Part shown: piece after piece, positions 1 through 4,992 of the stretch
Numbering within the stretch: the stretch's first letter is position 1
How the letters are laid out: every line of letters begins with the position of its first letter
Source: Deltaproteobacteria bacterium
GTDB taxonomy: Bacteria > Desulfobacterota_D > UBA1144 > Nemesobacterales > N074bin48
Direction of reading: 5' to 3'
DNA length: 7,929 bases
NCBI GenBank assembly: GCA_004356685.1
Contig: SMWS01000019.1
Coordinates: 1 to 7,929, forward strand
Notes under the pieces: generated by a model
Database searches by the model: none
What the model saw: the letters and a program-made list of their open reading frames with translations, nothing else
Told to the model about the DNA's origin: nothing
Translations under genes and position numbers: made by a program

Positions 1-2
1 AG

Positions 3-169
3 ATCGACATTCCGTGGATCAACTACGAAGTTTTCAGAGATGTACTTAAAAAAGAAGACCTTAAAAAAGCTAACCGTGCCAGGTCCTGACATTGGACATA
101 GGTGGAATAAGTTGGTCCGTTATAGAAAGACCTCTTAGAAGCGAATTTGAAATGCTACTAGTATCTTAG
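3..169 (+). pseudogene. Frameshifted gene relic with a RuvC-I/ASKHA-like peptide
   Basis: One frame is open from the left edge (base 3) to a TGA at 87-89 and begins IDIPWINYEVFRDVL. A second frame, open from 74 to a TAG at 167-169, reads VLTLDIGGISWSVIE at about 83-127. The two join smoothly if one base was lost near base 86, giving ...NRARS followed by LTLDIG. The second peptide resembles the start of Cas9 proteins, where RuvC-I reads roughly LDIG-x-x-SIGWAVIE with the catalytic Asp in LDIG; two or three residues would be missing here. The same LDIGG string also fits the phosphate-1 loop of ASKHA sugar kinases (ROK type), so the family is open. No HNH or other Cas9 domain, repeat array or tracrRNA is visible. 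What is seen is a broken reading frame; Cas9 ancestry is only a hypothesis. Confidence 0.3.
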
Positions 170-183
170 CCATAAATTTTTAT

Positions 184-709
184 CTATTTCACCTGAATAT
201 TGCCACCCATTATTTCCATTAATATTGGCGGTTTATCACCCTGGGCTTTAATTACATCGATTACTTCATCTAAAGGCGTTTCGCAATCAATTATGGGGTC
301 AAAATACAAATAGAGCACGGTCATCTGGTCCGCCGGGTCACCGCGGCCCTCTCCATTGTCTTTAATATGAAACCATATTGTAGCGCCCACAAAGGATTCA
401 TCTAAACTATCCTGGGTGATAAAGCCACTTTAAAAGGCTTCATCTCCATCGATCCGTAGGCAATCGATTTCGGCATTATTCCGGACACCAATGAAACGAT
501 TTATTAATAACAAATTACCAATTGATTCACCAGATCGTCTTGTCTGAGCATGAAAAGAAAATGTGCGCAGAGTTTCATTGAAGACGAGGTTGCCATGCCC
601 ATTTACTGAGATTTTATGGCTTCGTGCTGAAGCATGTTGGACCTATACGGCCAAGAAAAGAAACATAACGGAAAAAAAAATAGATAGAGCGAAATTCTTT
701 TTTAATCAT
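184..709 (-). pseudogene. Decayed gene for a small secreted protein
   Basis: Read on the minus strand from an ATG at 709-707 with a GAGGGG ribosome site (726-721), this is a former gene of about 175 codons. Three lesions are visible. The frame breaks in a run of nine T (plus-strand A run 672-680); with eight T it reads MIKKEFRSIYFF then SVMFLFLAV, a typical signal peptide. A TAG follows at 645-643, just before VQHASA, a plausible signal-peptidase site. A TAA lies at 432-430 in the same frame. The rest is continuous to a TAG at 186-184. The mature part has a beta-rich look (SVNGHGNLVFNE..., then GATIWFHIKDNGEGRGDPAD). The DNGEG-x-x-x-PADQ stretch recalls beta-sandwich domains of exported bacterial proteins (post-COAP-1-like), but this is from memory. 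The original function is unknown. Its promoter survives at 759-802. Confidence 0.7.
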
Positions 710-758
710 AATTCCATTGCCCCCTCAACGTGAATTTCTAAAATTATATATTGGCCTG

Positions 759-802
759 TTTATAAGTAGCTCTAAAATAAAGTCAAGGCGGATGTGTGTC
801 AA
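759..802 (-). promoter_or_regulatory. Sigma-70-like promoter of the minus-strand pseudogene
   Basis: Two overlapping promoter matches read leftward. The first is TTGACA (802-797), a 17-base spacer and TATTTT (779-774). The second is TTGACT (786-781), a 16-base spacer and TATAAA (764-759). The second would start transcription near 752, about 43 bases before the ATG at 709. It is the only strong promoter match I found on this side of the pseudogene and points straight at it. The match is by consensus only. Confidence 0.5.
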
Positions 803-870
803 TAAACATAAAGTATTAGGTGAAGCATAAATTTTAAATAAGCATTTAAAATTAGGTAAAATTATATAAA

Positions 871-1016
871 AGGTGTGGTGAAGAAGTGGTTGAACTATCA
901 GCCTCACTGGCTGTTGAACACATACTCTTGAAATCAGGCCAGAGGTTGATCCCGGGTCTCCTGGATCAGAAACAGTGGTGTCAACAACGACACAGCCCCG
1001 GTTACCACCTGACCCA
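871..1016. other. GC-richer structured island, unassigned (tRNA-Ser-like pieces)
   Basis: By hand count this stretch is about 52% GC, against far more AT-rich bases on both sides. Three perfect short hairpins occur in order: CAGCC/GGCTG (899-903 with 909-913), TGATCC/GGATCA (947-952 with 963-968) and GTGTC/GACAC (978-982 with 989-993). The first is flanked by a GTTGAAC direct repeat (889-895 and 913-919). On the plus strand AGTGGTTGAAC (885-895) looks like a tRNA-Ser D-loop, and CTTGAAATCAGG (927-938) like the anticodon loop and 3' stem of a tRNA-Ser(TGA), but the 5' half of that stem does not pair and no cloverleaf forms. It does not match tmRNA, SRP RNA, RNase P RNA or 6S RNA as I know them. 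A decayed tRNA-Ser, an unrecognised small RNA or a repeat element are all possible. The rest of the 721-1134 gap shows only the leftward promoter at 759-802. Confidence 0.35.
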
Positions 1017-1134
1017 AGATTTATTATTAAACCCTTCGTAAACTAATAAATAAATCAATAACACCCCTTAATCCCCTCTGCGCTTATTGTCTTTTCCGCT
1101 TATTCAGCTAAGCTAAAAAAATTAATTTATTATT

Positions 1135-1208
1135 GGGCTGTTAGCTCAGTTAGGCAGAGCAAGTGACTCTTAATCACTGGGTCGAGGGTTCGATTCCCCC
1201 ACAGCCCA
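1135..1208 (+). tRNA. tRNA-Lys (anticodon CTT)
   Basis: The acceptor stem GGGCTGT (1135-1141) pairs perfectly with ACAGCCC (1201-1207), with discriminator A at 1208. The anticodon stem AGTGA/TCACT encloses the loop CTCTTAA, giving anticodon CTT, which reads the AAG lysine codon. The T-loop is the usual GGTTCGATTCC form. The 3' CCA is not encoded (A-rich DNA follows), so it must be added by CCA nucleotidyltransferase. It stands alone between eroded regions and appears intact. No clear promoter was identified in the AT-rich 100 bases before it. Confidence 0.97.
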
Positions 1209-1242
1209 AAAATTAAAACGTTATTCAAATCATTTTATTTCG

Positions 1243-1629
1243 GGAGTACTTAAGACCCGTTTCTATGAAATTAATTTCGGCTTTGAAGTACTATATATCT
1301 TCCATACCAACACTGCTTGGCGGAGTGAATTTCTATGCAATACCTTTGTTATTAATTAATAACAAGCTACTGCTCAACACAAAAGCCGGCACAACTTTTT
1401 AAAAACAGACTGTGAGGGCTGTGAATATAATATTTTTGAAAATGTCACGTCGGCAGTCTTAGATAAAATAGAATACATAGCAATGGAAGTTCATTTCTTT
1501 AGTTCTGAGATGCAGGAAAAATGTAAGGCGCTTGTAGCATTGCTTTCAAAGAAATTTAAGGTAATAGAAACTCCCAGTCCCGCGCATTCAAATATTGCAT
1601 TTGTCTACGCTATCAGGAAAACTAACTAG
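1243..1629 (+). pseudogene. FkbM-family methyltransferase remnant
   Basis: The frame from 1363 to the TAG at 1627-1629 encodes the C-terminal half of an FkbM-type SAM-dependent methyltransferase: LKTDCEGCEYNIFENV, then IEYIAMEVHFF, ending in NIAFVYAIRK. The K-x-D-C/x-E-G-x-E-Y motif followed by a hydrophobic strand ending E-x-H is characteristic of the family, which methylates sugars or polyketides in surface glycans and natural products. Two adjacent TAA codons (1357-1362) interrupt the same frame upstream. The peptide before them (FYEINFGFEVLYIFHTNTAW, then RSEFLCNTFVIN) looks like the family's N-terminal region. The glycine-rich DxGAxxG SAM-binding motif that should lie between is absent, so an internal deletion is likely. 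There is no start with a good ribosome site. I regard it as non-functional; the left boundary is approximate. Confidence 0.7.
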
Positions 1630-1635
1630 CTTTTC

Positions 1636-1719
1636 GCGAGAGTGGCGGAACTGGCAGACGCGCTGGATTTAGGATCCAGTACCGCTAAAGGTGTGGGGGT
1701 TCGACTCCCCCCTCTCGCA
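1636..1719 (+). tRNA. tRNA-Leu (anticodon TAG)
   Basis: This is a class II tRNA with a long variable arm. The acceptor GCGAGAG (1636-1642) pairs with CTCTCGC (1712-1718), with discriminator A at 1719. The anticodon stem CTGGA/TCCAG encloses the loop TTTAGGA, giving anticodon TAG for CUA-family leucine codons. The T-arm is GGGGGTTCGACTCCCCC. CCA is not encoded. It begins six bases after the FkbM remnant and ends 30 bases before tig, with no promoter visible in that gap, so tRNA and tig may share a transcript, the tRNA being cut out by RNase P and 3' nucleases. Confidence 0.97.
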
Positions 1720-1734
1720 TTAATCTTGTTAAGT

Positions 1735-1739
1735 AGAGG
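1735..1739 (+). promoter_or_regulatory. Ribosome binding site fixing the tig start
   Basis: AGAGG lies 10 bases before the ATG at 1750. It is the only sensible initiation site: the same frame stays open upstream to an ATG at 1642, but that stretch is the tRNA-Leu gene. Confidence 0.7.
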
Positions 1740-1749
1740 TTTTGATAAT

Positions 1750-3081
1750 ATGAAAGTTGATATTGAAAGGATAAATAGTACTGAAAGAAAGCTTGCGATT
1801 TGCGTGCCGGCAGAAGAGGTAGACAATAACTTTGCTGAACTAATTAACGATTTTAGAAAGTCGGCAAGTGTTAAAGGATTTAGACAGGGCAGGACCCCTG
1901 TAAGTTTGATTGAATCAATGTACGGCAAACAGATAGTGGCTGAAGCTACTTCTAAGATAGTAAATGATACATTTTACAAGGTACTGGAAGAAAACAAGCT
2001 TGTTCCGGTAAATAAACCCCGCTTAGAGCCTGAAGAGCTTAAGAAGGGATCTGATTTTAACTATACTGCCGAATTTGAAGTGGTTCCTGAATTTGAGGCT
2101 GAGGGTTATGTAGGGTTAGAACTGACTAAAGAAAAGCAAGAGGTGAAAGAAGAGAAAATTCAAGAGGCACTTGACAGACTCAGAGAAAAAGCTGCCGAAG
2201 CCGTGCCTCTAAAAATGGATAGAAAGGTTAAAAAGGGCGATTATGTATTTATAGACCAACAAGGTTTTGTAGATGGGAAATTGCTTGGCGACCTTAAAAA
2301 AGATAATCTGCAGCTTTTAGTGGGTGAACAAAAGTTGATTGAAGATTTTGAAAAAAATCTAATTGGTATGAAAAAGGGTGAAGAAAAAGAGTTTACTATC
2401 TCTTATGATGATGATTTTGTTATAAAAGAGGCTGCGGGTAAAGAGGTGAATTTTAAAGTTAAGCTAAATGATATAAAAGAAAGGGTGCTTCCAGAACTCA
2501 GCGATGAATTTGCAAAGCAGTACGAGCTTGCAAATATGGAAGAATTAAAAAAGAGAATAGAAGAGGATTTAGAAAAGCAATTGGAAGATCAGGCTGATGG
2601 AAAGCTTAGGCAGGATATAATTAAAAAACTGCTTGCTAAATACAATTTTGATCTCCCGCAAAGTTTACTCGATCAGGAAAAGAATTTTTTGTTAAGTAGA
2701 TACGCAAATGACTATCAAAGCAAGGGTCTTGAGGTTCCTGAAATTACTAAGAATGTGCAGTCTAATATCGACAAAAGATCAGAGACAAACGTTAAAGTCT
2801 CTATTGTTTTAGGTAAGATAGCTGATAACGAAGACATTTTTGTTTCCGATGCCGAGGTTGATAATACACTTAAAGAAATGGCGGCTATGTATAGAATACC
2901 CTTTGATCAGTTTAAGCAGACTTATGAAAAAAATAATTTGCTGCAGGGGCTGGAATCGAGGCTTACAGAACAAAAGGTTTTGGATTTCATTATAGAACAA
3001 GCCAAAATTAAAGAAAAGAAAGCTTCTAAAAAAGAGAAAGAAGCAGATAAAAATGAAATTGACATAAATTCTGCGAATTAG
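1750..3081 (+). CDS. tig: Trigger factor, ribosome-bound chaperone / prolyl isomerase
   Basis: Trigger factor binds the ribosome beside the exit tunnel, shields nascent chains and has peptidyl-prolyl cis-trans isomerase activity; it is cytoplasmic. The 443-residue length is normal. Residues 1-115 form the ribosome-binding domain with the signature loop GFRQGRTP (43-50; the usual GFRxGK/RxP). Residues 155-242 are the FKBP-like PPIase domain (KGDYVFIDQQGF, later LIGMKKGEE). Residues 250-420 are the helical, substrate-cradling C-domain, opening with LPELSDEFAK. The last 25 residues are a Lys/Glu-rich tail ending in a polar segment. The ATG at 1750 is chosen because an upstream in-frame extension would translate tRNA-Leu, and because MKVDIERINSTERKL is the normal family N-terminus. 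It is first in the cluster, 17 bases before clpP, and is likely co-transcribed with it. Confidence 0.97.
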   Translation: MKVDIERINSTERKLAICVPAEEVDNNFAELINDFRKSASVKGFRQGRTPVSLIESMYGKQIVAEATSKIVNDTFYKVLEENKLVPVNKPRLEPEELKKGSDFNYTAEFEVVPEFEAEGYVGLELTKEKQEVKEEKIQEALDRLREKAAEAVPLKMDRKVKKGDYVFIDQQGFVDGKLLGDLKKDNLQLLVGEQKLIEDFEKNLIGMKKGEEKEFTISYDDDFVIKEAAGKEVNFKVKLNDIKERVLPELSDEFAKQYELANMEELKKRIEEDLEKQLEDQADGKLRQDIIKKLLAKYNFDLPQSLLDQEKNFLLSRYANDYQSKGLEVPEITKNVQSNIDKRSETNVKVSIVLGKIADNEDIFVSDAEVDNTLKEMAAMYRIPFDQFKQTYEKNNLLQGLESRLTEQKVLDFIIEQAKIKEKKASKKEKEADKNEIDINSAN

Positions 3082-3098
3082 TATACTTAAGGCTATCC

Positions 3099-3698
3099 AT
3101 GTCTAATTTTATCCCTATAGTTATAGAGCAGACCAGCAGAGGGGAAAGAGCATATGATATCTTTTCAAGACTTCTAAAAGATAGAATTGTGTTTATAGGC
3201 TCTCCAATTTCTGATGCTACCGCCGACACGGTTATTGCTCAGCTGCTGTTCCTTGAATCAGAAAACCCTGAAAAGGATATTTATGTTTATATTAATTCCC
3301 CGGGGGGCAATGTAACATCTGGGCTTGGCATATACGATACAATGCAGTATATAAAGCCTGATGTTGTTACAATGTGCATGGGGCAGGCTGCGAGCATGGC
3401 GGCTGTTCTTCTTGCTGCCGGCGCAAAGGGAAAAAGGTTTACTTTGCCTCATTCTAGGGTTATGCTGCATCAGGTTCTTGGGGGATTTGAAGGTCAGGCA
3501 ACTGATATAGATATTCATGCAAAAGAAATATTGAGGGTAAAACGTGAATTGAACGAAATTTTAGCTGAACATACTGGTAAAGATATAAATATAATAGAAA
3601 GCGATACTGAAAGAGATTTTTTTCTTACTTCAAAAGATGCCTTAGATTATGGCATAGTTGATTCTATAATAACTCGCAGGGATACCATACAAAAGTGA
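3099..3698 (+). CDS. clpP: ATP-dependent Clp protease proteolytic subunit
   Basis: ClpP is a serine peptidase (family S14) that assembles into two stacked heptameric rings; degradation happens inside the barrel, into which ClpX threads unfolded substrates. The 199-residue sequence is full length and very conserved. The catalytic triad is present: Ser99 in GQAASMAA, His124 in RVMLHQ and Asp173 in DTERDFF. The oxyanion-loop motif INSPGG spans 65-70. The N-terminus FIPIVIEQTSRGERAYDIFS is typical of the axial-loop region; no long propeptide is present. The start at 3099 follows a modest AAGG site (3089-3092) by six bases. The stop codon overlaps the clpX start in GTGA, which couples translation of the protease and its unfoldase. 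Confidence 0.98.
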   Translation: MSNFIPIVIEQTSRGERAYDIFSRLLKDRIVFIGSPISDATADTVIAQLLFLESENPEKDIYVYINSPGGNVTSGLGIYDTMQYIKPDVVTMCMGQAASMAAVLLAAGAKGKRFTLPHSRVMLHQVLGGFEGQATDIDIHAKEILRVKRELNEILAEHTGKDINIIESDTERDFFLTSKDALDYGIVDSIITRRDTIQK

Positions 3699-4975
3699 CT
3701 ACCAGACGAGATGGAAAAGACGGAAAGCTTTATTGCTCTTTTTGCGGAAAGGGACAAAGAGAAGTACGCAAATTAATTGCAGGCCCAACTGTTTACATTT
3801 GCAATGAGTGTATCGAGCTTTGCAACGAGATCATAGCCGATGAAGAGGCAAAAGAGGGTTATTTAAAAGAGCAATATTCCAACTTGCCTGTACCTTCTCA
3901 GTTGAAAGAATTTCTGGATGAATATGTCATAGGGCAGGAAAAAGCAAAAAAAATACTGGCAGTTGCTGTTTATAATCACTATAAAAGAGTCGAATTATCC
4001 ACTCAATTAGGAACCAAAAAAAATAGTGATGTTGAACTTCAGAAAAGTAATATCCTGCTTATTGGCCCTACAGGCTGTGGTAAGACTCTACTTGCGCAAA
4101 CGCTTTCTAAAGTCCTGGATGTGCCATTTACTATAGTCGATGCCACATGCTACACAGAAGCCGGTTACGTTGGAGAAGATGTTGAGAATATGATTGTTAG
4201 CTTGCTGCAGGTTGCCGATTATGATGTTGAAAAGGCTTCAAAAGGCATTATTTATATTGACGAAATTGACAAACTGGCAAGAAAATCCGGCGACAGCCCA
4301 TCCATAACCAGAGACGTATCGGGAGAGGGTGTGCAACAGGCGCTACTGAAAATTATTGAGGGCACAAAAGCTAATGTTCCTCCAAAAGGCGGTCGTAAGC
4401 ACCCACAGCAGGATTTTATTCAAATTGATACAACTAACATTCTGTTCATTTGCGGCGGAGCTTTTTGCGGGCTAGAAGATATTATCGGAACCAGAATTGG
4501 TGAAAAAGCAATCGGATTCGAATCCAATATTAACAATATTAAAGATAAAAGTTTAAGCGAAATATTAGATGAATTTCAACCTGAAGATTTAATTAAATTT
4601 GGACTCATTCCTGAGTTTATAGGGCGTATACCTGTTGCTGCTACTCTTGACGAACTTGATGAACCCGCTTTAATAGAGATTCTGACAAAACCAAAAAATG
4701 CTTTAATAAAGCAGTTTCAGAGGTTAATGGAATTAGAAAATGTAGAGCTTGAGTTCACAGAAGGCGCTCTAGAAGAAATTGCCCATGATGGTATTATGAA
4801 AAAGACTGGCGCAAGAGGGCTGAGGGCAATAATTGAATCTATAATGCTTGATGTTTCTTACGATGTACCATCTTTAACTGGCCTTAAACGCTGCGTGATA
4901 ACTAAAGATGTTGTTCAGGGTAAAAGCAGCCCTCTGTTCTTTTATGAGGAAGAAAGAAAAATGGGTTCAGGGTGA
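3695..4975 (+). CDS. clpX: Clp protease ATP-binding subunit ClpX
   Basis: ClpX is a hexameric AAA+ unfoldase that recognises degradation tags (such as ssrA), unfolds the substrate and delivers it to ClpP. The 426-residue protein has every hallmark. The N-terminal zinc domain uses Cys14, Cys17, Cys36 and Cys39. Walker A is GPTGCGKT (124-131) and Walker B IIYIDEID (185-192). The pore loop is GYVG (157-160) and the RKH loop 234-236. The ClpP-docking IGF tripeptide is at 273-275. The arginine finger is Arg311 in EFIGRIP, and sensor 2 is Arg374 in GARGLR. It starts at a GTG (3695) overlapping the clpP stop by four bases; AGGGA at 3678-3682 is a rather distant ribosome site, so re-initiation after clpP is likely. 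The stop lies 17 bases before lon. Confidence 0.98.
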   Translation: MTTRRDGKDGKLYCSFCGKGQREVRKLIAGPTVYICNECIELCNEIIADEEAKEGYLKEQYSNLPVPSQLKEFLDEYVIGQEKAKKILAVAVYNHYKRVELSTQLGTKKNSDVELQKSNILLIGPTGCGKTLLAQTLSKVLDVPFTIVDATCYTEAGYVGEDVENMIVSLLQVADYDVEKASKGIIYIDEIDKLARKSGDSPSITRDVSGEGVQQALLKIIEGTKANVPPKGGRKHPQQDFIQIDTTNILFICGGAFCGLEDIIGTRIGEKAIGFESNINNIKDKSLSEILDEFQPEDLIKFGLIPEFIGRIPVAATLDELDEPALIEILTKPKNALIKQFQRLMELENVELEFTEGALEEIAHDGIMKKTGARGLRAIIESIMLDVSYDVPSLTGLKRCVITKDVVQGKSSPLFFYEEERKMGSG

Positions 4976-4980
4976 TAAAA

Positions 4981-4987
4981 TAAGGAG
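4981..4987 (+). promoter_or_regulatory. Strong Shine-Dalgarno site of lon
   Basis: TAAGGAG lies in the 17-base clpX-lon gap, five T residues before the ATG at 4993. It is the best ribosome site in the cluster and suggests lon is translated efficiently and independently of clpX. Confidence 0.8.
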
Positions 4988-4992
4988 TTTTT

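Noticed and set aside
430..645. Stop-codon recoding (TAG or TAA readthrough) in the minus-strand gene
   Set aside because: Two different stops plus a frameshift in a homopolymer are explained more simply by decay; the intact neighbours use these stops normally.
725..907. Minus-strand open frame of 60 codons, open further upstream to about 1020
   Set aside because: No ribosome site, no recognisable domain and an unlikely composition; it spans the GC-richer structured island and the promoter of the minus-strand pseudogene.
1241..1259. CGGG...CCCG inverted repeat after tRNA-Lys as a terminator
   Set aside because: Only four base pairs, an 11-base loop and no proper T-run.
1600..1635. Promoter just before tRNA-Leu (TTGTCT, 16 bases, TAACTA)
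   Set aside because: The -10 element matches the consensus at only two of six positions.
1642..1749. N-terminal extension of trigger factor from an ATG at 1642
   Set aside because: It is the tRNA-Leu gene read in frame; the family N-terminus and a ribosome site support the ATG at 1750.
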